DNA from: Mucilaginibacter sp. UR6-1
GTDB lineage: Bacteria > Bacteroidota > Bacteroidia > Sphingobacteriales > Sphingobacteriaceae
NCBI RefSeq assembly: GCF_020880975.1
Contig: NZ_JAJIWP010000006.1
Coordinates: forward strand, 1-64,000
Length of the DNA: 64,000 nt
Reading direction: 5' to 3'
The translations under genes and the position numbers were made by a program. A model generated the notes under the pieces. The model was not told the DNA's origin, ran no database searches, and saw only the letters and a program-made list of their open reading frames with translations. Positions 1 to 7,948 of the stretch are shown here, piece by piece (position 1 is the first letter of the stretch; every line of letters begins with the position of its first letter).

Positions 1-32
1 AAGGAAAGGGCGAAGCCGCCCCAAAACAAAAA

Positions 33-58
33 AGCCGGCCAACTGTAGCTGACCGGCT
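33..58 (-). terminator. Rho-independent terminator of the DUF4256 gene
   Basis: Read on the minus strand this is an 11-bp stem (AGCCGGTCAGC with GTTGGCCGGCT, two G-T pairs) closed by a TACA loop and followed by TTTTTTGTTTT. It lies 45 bases past the stop codon of the DUF4256 gene. Confidence 0.85.
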
Positions 59-102
59 GATGCCTGATAGGATGTAATAGTTATAATGATATACAGCGCC
101 CC

Positions 103-666
103 TTAAACTGTTAACCTGCCCCTAAAACCGCGGGAAGCGTAATAGGATGACGCACCATTGTGGTAGGTAAATACGGTGTTATACCGGCGATCGCAAAAAA
201 TAGCGCCGCCAAGTTTGCGGATCCCGGCAGGGGTTTGCACCCAGCTTGATGTTTTCAGATCAAAGTCACCCAGTTGTTGCAATTCACGATATTGCTGCTC
301 CGTTAATACCTCGATGCCCATTTCGGCTGCCATATCAAGCGCTGTATTTTCAGGTTTGAATTCCTTGCGGGCTTCCAGCGCCTGGCTATCATAACAAATA
401 CTGCGGCGGCCTTTGGGGCTCTCGGCCGAGCAATCGTAAAAAATATATTCACCTGTTTTATCGTCACAGCCAACTACATCGGGCTCACCACCTGTAGCCT
501 CCATCTCGTTAAGCGACCGCAGCTTTGCAGCATTAGCTTTAAGCCTGGCCTCAACATCCATCCACTTAATACCCGCGTGGCGGTTCATGTGTTTATCAAA
601 ACGTGCTTTTAGTGTTTGCAGGAGATCGGTTTGCTGATCGGGCGCCAGGTGGCTTGTGGTGGTCAT
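103..666 (-). CDS. DUF4256 family protein
   Basis: The 187-residue protein matches my recollection of the DUF4256 family, small cytoplasmic proteins of unknown function: an N-terminal helical part that ends in KWMDVEARL, a central CDDKTGEYIFYDCSAESP stretch, and a C-terminal SWVQTP segment before a Tyr-rich end. There is no signal peptide or membrane segment. The ATG at 666 is the first plausible start, and the length fits the family. It stands alone, with its own terminator downstream and a 221-base gap upstream shared with a divergent lipoprotein gene. No biochemical function is known to me; the call is by family resemblance only. Confidence 0.75.
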   Translation of the reverse strand: MTTTSHLAPDQQTDLLQTLKARFDKHMNRHAGIKWMDVEARLKANAAKLRSLNEMEATGGEPDVVGCDDKTGEYIFYDCSAESPKGRRSICYDSQALEARKEFKPENTALDMAAEMGIEVLTEQQYRELQQLGDFDLKTSSWVQTPAGIRKLGGAIFCDRRYNTVFTYHNGASSYYASRGFRGRLTV

Positions 667-887
667 AGGTTAGTCTTTAATGGTATTCTATCAAATATGC
701 GAAAACAAAACCTGCAATGCAAATACAGGTAAACCGCTACTTTTCATATATTTTATTCTTATAAATGCAACTACTTTGATCATACGCACAACATTAGCTG
801 ATCTTTTTCATTAATCTAAATATTTACGAAACAAATAGTTACCCCAACAGTTGCTTTCGTACAAGTAAAATATTTAAACTAAAGATT

Positions 888-1310
888 ATGAAACAACCCA
901 ACAAATGTTTATCTGGTATATCGGCAATTTTATTATTAACCTTCACTATCAGTTCGTGCGCTACCAACATGAACTTTGCTACTTCAACCGTTGTTCCCTC
1001 AGCAGAAGGAAGCGTGAAAGTTGATAGAGATGATAATGGAAATTACAACCTTAATTTGAAGGTGAAGCGCTTAGCCGATCCGAAAAGATTACAGCCCGCT
1101 AAATCCATGTATATTGTTTGGCTGCAAACAGAAAATGACGGCATTAAAAATTTGGGGCAATTGAAAAGCATAACAGGATTTTTTACTGATGCGCAAACCG
1201 CCTCTCTACATACTACAACCCCGTTTAAGCCAAAGCAGATATTTATCACGGCTGAAGATGATGCAAGTATCAGCAACCCCGGCTCGCAGGTAGTAATGAC
1301 TACTAAATAA
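888..1310 (+). CDS. Small lipoprotein with RskA-C-like pattern
   Basis: A 140-residue protein with a lipoprotein signal (hydrophobic ISAILLLTFTISSC, Cys at about residue 24), so probably membrane anchored. The mature part runs from a polar segment (VPSAEGSVKVDRDDNG) into AKSMYIVWLQTENDG, a glycine-leucine turn, and a final strand set PFKPKQIFITAEDD...NPGSQVVMTT. This order (Y-V-W-L, then L-G-L, then I-T-x-E, then P-G-x-V-V-M) resembles the C-terminal beta domain of RskA-type anti-sigma factors, but the anti-sigma and transmembrane parts are absent. Function unknown. It is a single gene with no visible partner. Confidence 0.7.
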   Translation: MKQPNKCLSGISAILLLTFTISSCATNMNFATSTVVPSAEGSVKVDRDDNGNYNLNLKVKRLADPKRLQPAKSMYIVWLQTENDGIKNLGQLKSITGFFTDAQTASLHTTTPFKPKQIFITAEDDASISNPGSQVVMTTK

Positions 1311-1378
1311 TTTACACCTGAATTTAAACATCATATATCCATGAAAATCAAGTTTTTTTGGTGCAATCATCCGGTATA

Positions 1379-2542
1379 CTAATCCTGCTTAATTTTAGTG
1401 AAAACTTTAACATCATCGCGATTATTTACACCTAACTGCCCAAAGGTATTACTGCCAGAGCACCAAAGCGTATTGTCTTTTTTCACAATGAAGGTATGAT
1501 AGTCTATAGCCGAAACCCTGGCTACATTATCCGTTATGCGGATAAACTTATCCTGATCAGGCCCTTCAGCACCAAACGAGCTAAACGCGTTATAGCCCGA
1601 AGCCCACAGCGTATTATCGGTTTTAATTACAATTGAAAAGAAACGTCCGCCTGCCAGGGTCGAAACACCGTCCATCACCTTCACAAAGCGGCTTTGGTTG
1701 GTTTTATTGCCGATGCCCAATTCGCCGTATTCGTTATGGCCGGTAGCCCACAGGCTATTATCTATTTTTATAACCAACGAATGAAATTCAAGCGATTTGA
1801 TAGCCTTTACGCCATCCATCACCTTCACAAAACCTTCCTGATCATTATTGTGCCCTAAGCCGAGTTCGCCATTTAAGTTTTGCCCGCATACCCATAAAGT
1901 GTTATCCGTTTTCAGCATTAATATATGGTTTCGCCTCGCTGAAATAGCCTTTACGTTGGTGGCAATTCGCGTATAGGTTGTAGTTAAACTTTTTTCACCC
2001 GGAAAAATATCATAATTATCAAACCCTATAGCCCAAAGTGTATGGTCTGTTTTAATAATAAATCCATTGTCTTCGCTAATCTCAACCTGTTCTGCACCGC
2101 TTAAAACCTTTTTAAACCTCGCGTTTGATGGGGCATCGCCAAAACCTAAATCGCCGAAAGCGTTGGATCCGGTAGTCCATACACTATTATCATTCCTGAT
2201 AATCAGCGAACGCGATTCATCAATGGCGATCCCTTTAACCTGGTCAATTACCCGCACAAATTTAAGCCGGTGATTATTGTCGCCCGTACCAAGCACCTTT
2301 CCATAATTTTCTCCTACACCCCATAATGCACCCTTATCATCAACAGCCAGGGTATTTCTATAGGTGGTGTATACCGCTGTAAAATGCGCGTCAACCCCGG
2401 TTTCAGGGACAGGTTCAGGAGATAGGTTTCCATCATCATTCTTATCCTTTTTGCAAGATGAGGCTGCAATAAGTGAAAACATCAGTACAGATAATAATAA
2501 TCTAATACGTTTGGGCGTGTTTCCTTTTGTAGATGTAGACAT
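1379..2542 (-). CDS. RCC1-repeat lipoprotein
   Basis: Using the ATG at 2542 gives 387 residues with a lipoprotein signal (LLLSVLMFSLIAASSC). An upstream in-frame ATG at 2587 would bury that signal behind an extra hydrophobic stretch and is less likely. The mature protein carries seven repeats of about 50 residues with the core L-W-x-x-G-x-N-x-x-G-x-L-G, for example TLWVCGQNLNGELGLG and SLWATGHNEYGELGIG. That number fits one seven-bladed RCC1 beta-propeller. Such exported propellers usually bind proteins or glycans. No partner gene is adjacent, so the ligand cannot be named. The third and sixth repeats are the most degenerate. Confidence 0.85.
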   Translation of the reverse strand: MSTSTKGNTPKRIRLLLSVLMFSLIAASSCKKDKNDDGNLSPEPVPETGVDAHFTAVYTTYRNTLAVDDKGALWGVGENYGKVLGTGDNNHRLKFVRVIDQVKGIAIDESRSLIIRNDNSVWTTGSNAFGDLGFGDAPSNARFKKVLSGAEQVEISEDNGFIIKTDHTLWAIGFDNYDIFPGEKSLTTTYTRIATNVKAISARRNHILMLKTDNTLWVCGQNLNGELGLGHNNDQEGFVKVMDGVKAIKSLEFHSLVIKIDNSLWATGHNEYGELGIGNKTNQSRFVKVMDGVSTLAGGRFFSIVIKTDNTLWASGYNAFSSFGAEGPDQDKFIRITDNVARVSAIDYHTFIVKKDNTLWCSGSNTFGQLGVNNRDDVKVFTKIKQD

Positions 2543-2721
2543 GAGGTTTACAATATAAATGGTTAATAACAGTGTACGGATTATCAACTGCAGGCTGTTA
2601 AGTTGTGTTAAACAGCTATGTTTCCAATTTGTTGTTTAACATCAAATAAGTTTAACTGCCCAATTGATTCATTAGCATATGTCACCTTCTAAAATCAGAA
2701 TAAAAACACCTGCTCAACAAA

Positions 2722-2751
2722 AAAGCCGCTAAACTTTTGTGAAGCGGCTTT
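2722..2751 (-). terminator. Rho-independent terminator of the SnoaL-like gene
   Basis: The arms AAAGCCGCT and AGCGGCTTT form a nine-base-pair stem. On the minus strand a run of T follows (positions 2718-2724), so it ends transcription from the SnoaL-like gene at 3258-2818. Confidence 0.8.
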
Positions 2752-2817
2752 CTCTTGGCATTAGTAATGGTTTAGAAACCGATCACTATTCAAATCAGAA
2801 GATCTCCTTGTAAGGCA

Positions 2818-3258
2818 TCAGTTATTTAATGACCGATTTTCTACGATTACAAAGTAGCCGGTGCGTTCTTTTATTAGCCACTTGCCATTTATACGCACAT
2901 ACAGGTCATCATATTTAACACTGTAATCTGTTAGTTCATCTTTACCGTCAGCCTCTCTTACCATTTTTATTTGTGAGAATGATACGCCTGTCGCCGTATC
3001 GCCATCTAACTGTACCGTGTGCTGCCCGTTCATGGTAAAATACGTTTTTACCTGTGAGGCGTGCCCGTTAAACTCCTTCTCTAAGTTTTGCACTCCCGAA
3101 ACGTTTGCCGCTAAAAAGTTATTCATGTATGCTTTATAGGTAATGTCAGTAGTAAATAGGCTCATCTGTTCAGCTATTTTTTTTTTATCGCCTAAACTCG
3201 CATAAGCATCTATCAGGTTTCTTAGCTCTTCCCTCGTGTTTAAAATTTCAAGTGTCAT
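2818..3258 (-). CDS. SnoaL-like / NTF2-fold protein
   Basis: 146 residues with the pattern of SnoaL-like (nuclear transport factor 2 fold) proteins: an N-terminal helix (REELRNLIDAYASLGDKKKI), a central strand-rich part (MNGQHTVQLDGDTATGVSF), and a terminal DLYVRINGKWLIKERTGYF. Members bind small hydrophobic ligands or act as isomerases or hydrolases, but the family name does not fix a reaction. There is no signal peptide. The gene is divergent from an HxlR regulator 103 bases away, an arrangement in which the regulator usually controls its neighbour in response to quinones, aldehydes or other electrophiles (inference). Confidence 0.8.
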   Translation of the reverse strand: MTLEILNTREELRNLIDAYASLGDKKKIAEQMSLFTTDITYKAYMNNFLAANVSGVQNLEKEFNGHASQVKTYFTMNGQHTVQLDGDTATGVSFSQIKMVREADGKDELTDYSVKYDDLYVRINGKWLIKERTGYFVIVENRSLNN

Positions 3259-3291
3259 AATTTTTAATATTTAATATTGACAAACTTAAAT

Positions 3292-3303
3292 TAAGTATAC
3301 TTA
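3292..3303. promoter_or_regulatory. Palindrome between divergent SnoaL-like and HxlR genes
   Basis: TAAGTATACTTA is a perfect 12-bp palindrome in the middle of the 103-base divergent spacer. Its position makes it a good candidate operator for the HxlR protein encoded next to it; the family binds short dyads in such spacers. Confidence 0.5.
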
Positions 3304-3361
3304 CAATTTATTAGTAGTTACCTAAAGGTTAGCAGATAACTAATTGAGAATTAACCAAAAC

Positions 3362-3748
3362 ATGCACACAAACGAAACCACCAAAGAGTTTACAGATGAA
3401 TGCAACAAGGTATTAAATGCCGTAAGTGATGCCCTGTACGCCATAGGCGGAAAGTGGAAACTCATGATAATTATTGCCATGGCAAGGGGCAATAACCGGT
3501 TTACTGAACTTCAAAAGCAAGTCAAAGGAATCTCAGCCCGAGTGTTATCAAGTGAGCTAAAGGAGTTGGAGTTAAATGGGTTTATTATAAAAAAAGTAAC
3601 TAACGGGTACCCTGTAACCATTGAGTACCAATTATTGTCCTACAGCCACACGCTTGAGGAAATTGTAGGCGCCATGACCAGGTGGGGCATGCAACACCGC
3701 GAAAAAATCAGAAGCGAAAGATCAACCTCTGGTTCTGCACAAGGTTAA
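3362..3748 (+). CDS. HxlR family transcriptional regulator
   Basis: A winged-helix regulator of 128 residues from the ATG at 3362; an upstream TTG at 3344 adds six residues and is less likely. The family pattern is clear: DALYAIGGKWKLMIIIAMA (helix 1), RFTELQKQVKGISARVLSSE (recognition region), then LELNGFIIKKV with the wing and a C-terminal dimer helix LEEIVGAMTRWG. A Cys at about residue 14 (DECNKVL) sits where several HxlR proteins carry a redox-sensing Cys, so thiol sensing is possible but unproven. It probably regulates itself and the divergent SnoaL-like gene. Confidence 0.9.
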   Translation: MHTNETTKEFTDECNKVLNAVSDALYAIGGKWKLMIIIAMARGNNRFTELQKQVKGISARVLSSELKELELNGFIIKKVTNGYPVTIEYQLLSYSHTLEEIVGAMTRWGMQHREKIRSERSTSGSAQG

Positions 3749-3820
3749 AGCTTTGTATGGTTTTCTGAGGGGATTATGTGCTTTAAAGCTATCGGCAACA
3801 TGATAAATATATACCGAACT

Positions 3821-4096
3821 TTACTTCTTAGTCAGTTTATAGTTACTATTGGTTGTGTCCATTTCTAACAAATAACTATCAGTTAAGTCAAGCACCCAAC
3901 CGTCGCCTGTTATTTTTTTCCCTTCTACTTTAATTGGCTTTGTTACTGAAATCTTATCCCAGTTCGCACTCATTAAAGCGCCATTCTCAACTGTTAAAAC
4001 GCCCCACACGTCAGTAACCCTGATGTTTGGATAAACCGTTCCCTTGTCGTCTATCGGTATTATGTTTCTTGGATCAAACGAAACGTTCATTTTCAC
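3821..4096 (-). CDS. Small hypothetical protein paired with the gluzincin-like gene
   Basis: 91 residues; I do not recognise the family. The sequence has short beta-type repeats (VWGVLTVENGALMSANW, DGWVLDLTDSYLLEM) and no signal peptide or membrane segment from this start. Its ATG overlaps the stop of the upstream HELFH protein by four bases, so the two are translationally coupled. It could be an inhibitor or partner of that protein, or a detached C-terminal domain, since the part has no export signal of its own while its partner does. Confidence 0.6.
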   Translation of the reverse strand: MKMNVSFDPRNIIPIDDKGTVYPNIRVTDVWGVLTVENGALMSANWDKISVTKPIKVEGKKITGDGWVLDLTDSYLLEMDTTNSNYKLTKK

Positions 4097-5112
4097 AAAC
4101 TGTATCTCAAAATGAGGCTGTTCAATAAATTTGGCCTTATATTCAGCAATAAGTTTTTTGTTTTTTCCTCTCTGGCTGTTTCCTCCTCAAGTATAGCTTT
4201 CCCGTTATACCTGTCGGACAAATTTCCAACCGCTCCTTTTAAATCACCAGGTATGTTTACATGGAAAGCCTTGATAAAATAATTTGTCAGATTAGTTTTA
4301 TTCGTGATTTCTCTATTCCAGTTTCTGTTTTTGCCATAAAGCAAATAACCGTAAACAGGAATGGTTTGGTAAGCAAATGAGCGGACAAATGTAGGATTAC
4401 TTAAAAAACTATTTATCTCATTTGCAAAGTGCTCTTGTGCTTCTTTCCGCGTTCTGCCTGCTATTATTACTCCGGTAAATTCTGCAATTCCTTCATTTAA
4501 TTCTAACTGGTTTTCGGTAGTGTCTGCACCATTATAGAGTAATTGTCTGTATTTTCTAAAGGTAAGGGCATTAGCCAGATGTTGGTGTACTTCTATTGGG
4601 GATGATGATTGAACCGCTTTTTTTAATGCTTCTAATTCCAAACGCAGGTACACTCTTCCATCCTTTTTGTCAAGATGATTATTTTCGGGATTGTAAAGTG
4701 TAAAACCTAAAGTAGGCTGTATGGTGTGAAATAATTCGTGAGCCAATAAATTAATCCTGTCGCTCTTATTTTGAGGAAGCGGGATCATAATCATTGCCCA
4801 TCTTTTTCCACTAAAGTTTATTGAGGTATTGGCAATATTGATATTATTGGGTAAAACACCGAAAAAAATATCGCCACTTTGTTTTAAAATGCTCGCTGTA
4901 TCGGGTTCATTTGCGAATACCTGCCGGGTTTGCGGGTTAACTAAAAGTATTGGTTTATATAAGTTTTCGTTCCAAAGGGAGTGCTTTTTGTTTGTCGCTA
5001 TTTTTATCTCGTTAAAAAAAATGGGGATGTTATTTTGTAAAGACGGCTGCTCCTGCCCCATTACACGCTGCATGAGCAATAATAGTAATGGTATAAATAT
5101 TACTTTTTTCAT
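4093..5112 (-). CDS. Exported gluzincin-like putative metallopeptidase
   Basis: 339 residues with an N-terminal signal peptide (KKVIFIPLLLLLMQRVMGQ). A zinc motif H-E-L-F-H lies at residues 125-129 in the context INLLAHELFHTIQ, and a downstream NEGIAEF (Glu207/Glu211) is in the right place for the third ligand of a gluzincin. The catalytic set therefore looks complete, although I cannot name the family. It would act in the periplasm or outside the cell. It is the first gene of a two-gene operon with a 91-residue protein. The base composition is AT-richer than the ergothioneine operon downstream, which hints at a separate origin (eyeball judgement). Confidence 0.65.
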   Translation of the reverse strand: MKKVIFIPLLLLLMQRVMGQEQPSLQNNIPIFFNEIKIATNKKHSLWNENLYKPILLVNPQTRQVFANEPDTASILKQSGDIFFGVLPNNINIANTSINFSGKRWAMIMIPLPQNKSDRINLLAHELFHTIQPTLGFTLYNPENNHLDKKDGRVYLRLELEALKKAVQSSSPIEVHQHLANALTFRKYRQLLYNGADTTENQLELNEGIAEFTGVIIAGRTRKEAQEHFANEINSFLSNPTFVRSFAYQTIPVYGYLLYGKNRNWNREITNKTNLTNYFIKAFHVNIPGDLKGAVGNLSDRYNGKAILEEETAREEKTKNLLLNIRPNLLNSLILRYSL

Positions 5113-5331
5113 TGTAGAATACGACGTTGGGTTATTTATATCCTGAATATAGTATTAAGTTAAAGCAAATCACATTATTTATATGCTATAAAAATTACTG
5201 AAGAAACAGTGATATATTTTTTGTCGGCTCTAAGTTAGATTTGTTACTCCATTAACTGTAAATAACTGATAAATACGATATCTTTTTGCTTTTCAAAACC
5301 CTGATATTCTTTTAAGAATGTAAATTCTCTA

Positions 5332-5375
5332 AAACAAGAAAGCCGCCTTACAATTGTAAAGCGGCTTTCTTGTTT
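5332..5375 (-). terminator. Terminator following the tRNA-Glu genes
   Basis: A long dyad: AAACAAGAAAGCCGC pairs with GCGGCTTTCTTGTTT around a short AT-rich centre. It begins two bases past the tRNA 3' end on the minus strand. It is symmetrical enough to work in both directions. Confidence 0.85.
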
Positions 5376-5376
5376 G

Positions 5377-5448
5377 TAGCCCGTAGGGGAATCGAACCCC
5401 TGTTTCCAGAATGAAAATCTGGCGTCCTAACCCCTAGACGAACGGGCC
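5377..5448 (-). tRNA. tRNA-Glu (TTC), copy 1
   Basis: A 72-base cloverleaf on the minus strand: acceptor GGCCCGT with ACGGGCT, anticodon stem CCAGA/TCTGG enclosing loop TTTTCAT (anticodon TTC), and T loop GTTCGATTC. The first acceptor pair is G-U, as in other Bacteroidota tRNA-Glu genes as I remember them. CCA is not encoded. It is identical over its whole length to copy 2. Confidence 0.97.
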
Positions 5449-5515
5449 ATCATGTAAAAGGCAATAGTGAATAGCGTGTATGAATATTAAATTCACAATC
5501 AACACCTCACTATAG

Positions 5516-5587
5516 TAGCCCGTAGGGGAATCGAACCCCTGTTTCCAGAATGAAAATCTGGCGTCCTAACCCCTAGACGAACGGGCC
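5516..5587 (-). tRNA. tRNA-Glu (TTC), copy 2
   Basis: Same 72 bases as copy 1, separated from it by 67 bases. The 5' flanks also agree (CATCATGTAAAA against CATGATGTAAAA on the plus strand), so the duplicated unit is slightly longer than the gene. The pair is probably co-transcribed from the promoter near 5626. Confidence 0.97.
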
Positions 5588-5625
5588 ATGATGTAAAAAG
5601 AACAAATCCCCTTATTTTGGGTCTG

Positions 5626-5633
5626 CAAAGATA
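5626..5633 (-). promoter_or_regulatory. -7 element ahead of the tRNA-Glu genes
   Basis: TATCTTTG on the minus strand matches the Bacteroidota -7 consensus TAnnTTTG and ends 38 bases before the 5' end of the first-transcribed tRNA. I could not identify a clear -33 TTG at the usual distance. Confidence 0.5.
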
Positions 5634-5755
5634 TATCTTTCCAAATAAAATTAAAACATTATTTACAACAATTTAAAATTCTTAAACAGCGTGGTTATCG
5701 GCATCTTATAAAAAAACAAAATACAGCATCAAAGCATTGTATAGTTACCACCATT

Positions 5756-6268
5756 ATGGACAAAAAAAAGATAGAGGCCAGCCACCTAAAGTTTATGCGC
5801 ATGGCCGTAAAATGCGCTGATAATAACATCCGCACAGGCAATGGCGGTCCGTTTGGTGCCGCTATTGTTAAAAATGGCGAGGTAATAGCCTGCACCCCCA
5901 ATTCGGTAACCGCTACTAATGATCCTACCGCCCATGCCGAAGTTAACGCCATCCGCGAAGCGTGCAAAAAACTTAAAACACCCGACCTGGAGGGCTGCGT
6001 TATGTATACCAGTTGCGAACCATGCCCCATGTGCACCAGCGCCATATATTGGGCACGCATTAACGTGGTATACTACGGCAATACCAAAACCGATGCCGAA
6101 TGGGCGGGCTTTGGCGACACCTTTGTTTCGGAGGAGTTGGGTAAACCGCTGGATCAGCGCAGTGTGCTTTTTAAGCGCCTTGGTGCCAGTGATGCCATAC
6201 GCAGTTTTGAGGAATGGATCAGCCTGAGCGATGCTGAAAAAAGTGAAGTAAAAAACGGAACTCTTTAG
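5756..6268 (+). CDS. Nucleoside/guanine deaminase-type protein
   Basis: 170 residues of the cytidine-deaminase fold. The zinc site is complete: H60-A-E62 with Glu as proton shuttle, and P-C-P-M-C with Cys90 and Cys93. The GGPFGAAIVKNGEVI start and the GxGDTFVSEELGKP tail match the small guanine deaminases (B. subtilis GuaD type), which turn guanine into xanthine. It is the first gene of the tight plus-strand operon that carries egtB and egtD, with 13 bases to the next gene. Why a purine deaminase should sit there is not evident; the substrate may be another amino-heterocycle. Confidence 0.88.
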   Translation: MDKKKIEASHLKFMRMAVKCADNNIRTGNGGPFGAAIVKNGEVIACTPNSVTATNDPTAHAEVNAIREACKKLKTPDLEGCVMYTSCEPCPMCTSAIYWARINVVYYGNTKTDAEWAGFGDTFVSEELGKPLDQRSVLFKRLGASDAIRSFEEWISLSDAEKSEVKNGTL

Positions 6269-6281
6269 TAAATTTATAACC

Positions 6282-6563
6282 ATGAAAGCTACCTGGAACG
6301 ACCAAGTGATTGCCGAGAGCGATGCCACCATCGTGATCGAGAATAACCATTACTTTCCGCCTGTAAGCGTTAAGCAGCAATACCTGCAAAGTAGCGATAC
6401 GCATACCACCTGCCCCTGGAAAGGGCTGGCATCATACTACACACTTAACGTTGATGGAAAGCAAAACAAGGATGCCGCCTGGTATTATCCTGAACCCAAA
6501 GATGCCGCGGCTGAAATAAAAGGCTACATAGCTTTTTGGAAAGGGGTTAAGGTAAGCGAATGA
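6282..6563 (+). CDS. DUF427 domain protein
   Basis: A 93-residue single-domain DUF427 protein. The hallmark core is visible: a W-N-D-Q-V-I-A-E-S start, VVIENNHYFPP-like strands, then TTCPWKGLASYYTL and DAAWYYPEP. The domain is widespread and its function unknown; a Cys in TCPWKG is conserved in the family as I recall it. The stop overlaps the start of the FAD oxidoreductase by four bases, so the two are coupled. No export signal, so cytoplasmic. Confidence 0.9.
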   Translation: MKATWNDQVIAESDATIVIENNHYFPPVSVKQQYLQSSDTHTTCPWKGLASYYTLNVDGKQNKDAAWYYPEPKDAAAEIKGYIAFWKGVKVSE

Positions 6564-7942
6564 AGCAGTATGACGCGATTGTGATCGGCGCGGGCCAGGC
6601 CGGTGTGCCTTTGGCTAAAAAGCTGGCCAAGGCCGGTAAAAAAACGGCGCTTATTGAAAAACGCTTTGTTGGCGGCACCTGCGTTAATGATGGGTGCACA
6701 CCCACAAAGGCCATGGTAGCATCGGCAAAGGCAGCGTATAACGCGGTGCATTCGGCAGAGGTTGGGGTAACTGTGAGCAGCTACACCGTTGACCTTAAAG
6801 CGATAAAAGCGCGAAAGGACAAGATCGTGATGAAATCGCGAAGCGGCGGCCAAAGCGCCGTAGAGAAAACTGAAGGCCTCGACCTGATATTTGGCGAAGC
6901 AAGTTTTACCGCGCACAAAACCATCAGCGTAAAGCTGAATGACGGCGGCGAGGAAGAGCTTACTGCCGAACTGTTCTTTATCAACACCGGCGCTTCGCCC
7001 ATGATACCTGATATTGAGGGCTTGGAGGCGGCGGGTTATCTGACCTCAACCACCATCCTTGATCTGGAAGAAGTGCCGCAGCATCTGCTTATTATCGGCG
7101 GCAACTACATTGGGCTGGAGTTTGGGCAGATGTTTAGCCGCTTTGGCAGCAAGGTAACTATACTTGAACGATCAGAAAGATTACTCCCCCGCGAGGATGA
7201 GGACATAGCGCAGGAGCTGACCAAAATTCTGCAACAGGAAAACATAAATATATTGTGCAGCACCCAGGCCAAAAGCTTTGATAAAATAGGGTATAGCATT
7301 ACCGCCACTATTGAGCGTAACGGCGAAACAAGCGATATTGATTGCACACATATACTGGTTGCAGCAGGCCGTAAGCCACAAACCGAAAGGCTTGGGCTGG
7401 ATAAAACCGGTGTTGAGATCAATGAGAAAGGCTATATCAAAGTAAATAATAAGCTGGAAACCAATGTGGCGGGTATCTACGCGCTGGGCGATGTAACACC
7501 CGGCCCGGCTTTTACGCATATATCCTATAACGATTATACCATAGTATACCGCAACCTGTTTGAGGGAGAGAATTTCAATACTGACGATCGCCCGGTACCG
7601 TACTGTATGTTTACTGATCCGCAGCTTGGCCGTATTGGCCTGAGCGAAATGGAAGCAAAAAAACAGGGTATTAATTACCAGGCAGTTACTTTGCCTATGG
7701 CACATGTAGCAAGGGCCATTGAGGTAGGCGACACCCGCGGCATAATGAAAGCGATAGTTGACCCGGATAGTAAAAAAATATTAGGCGCGGCTATTTTAGG
7801 CGAACAGGGCGGCGAGATCATGACCGTGCTGCAAATGGCCATGGAGGGCGGTATAACGTATGACAGGATTCGCTATTGCGTATTCGCGCACCCCACGTAT
7901 TCCGAGTCGCTGAATAACCTTTTCATGACGCTGGAGAAATAA
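6560..7942 (+). CDS. FAD-dependent pyridine nucleotide-disulfide oxidoreductase (mercuric reductase/DLDH-like)
   Basis: 460 residues with the class I flavoprotein disulfide reductase layout. FAD is bound at VIGAGQAG (residues 8-15), the redox-active disulfide is Cys41/Cys46 in GGTCVNDGCTPTK, the NAD(P) fold starts at LIIGGNYIGLEFG (about 175), and the dimer domain carries the catalytic FAHPTYSE (His444). It lacks the C-terminal vicinal Cys pair of true mercuric reductases, so mercury is not the likely substrate. It sits between DUF427 (four-base overlap) and the ABC importer (six-base gap). Location in an ergothioneine operon makes a thiol or thione redox role plausible but unproven. Confidence 0.9.
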   Translation: MKQYDAIVIGAGQAGVPLAKKLAKAGKKTALIEKRFVGGTCVNDGCTPTKAMVASAKAAYNAVHSAEVGVTVSSYTVDLKAIKARKDKIVMKSRSGGQSAVEKTEGLDLIFGEASFTAHKTISVKLNDGGEEELTAELFFINTGASPMIPDIEGLEAAGYLTSTTILDLEEVPQHLLIIGGNYIGLEFGQMFSRFGSKVTILERSERLLPREDEDIAQELTKILQQENINILCSTQAKSFDKIGYSITATIERNGETSDIDCTHILVAAGRKPQTERLGLDKTGVEINEKGYIKVNNKLETNVAGIYALGDVTPGPAFTHISYNDYTIVYRNLFEGENFNTDDRPVPYCMFTDPQLGRIGLSEMEAKKQGINYQAVTLPMAHVARAIEVGDTRGIMKAIVDPDSKKILGAAILGEQGGEIMTVLQMAMEGGITYDRIRYCVFAHPTYSESLNNLFMTLEK

Positions 7943-7948
7943 TACCGC

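Noticed and set aside
5786..6331. 181-residue minus-strand ORF
   Set aside because: Shadow of the deaminase gene, which has an intact zinc site on the plus strand; the minus-strand protein has no recognisable motif.
6560..7942. True mercuric reductase (MerA)
   Set aside because: The C-terminal Cys pair and N-terminal metal domain are absent and no mer genes are near.
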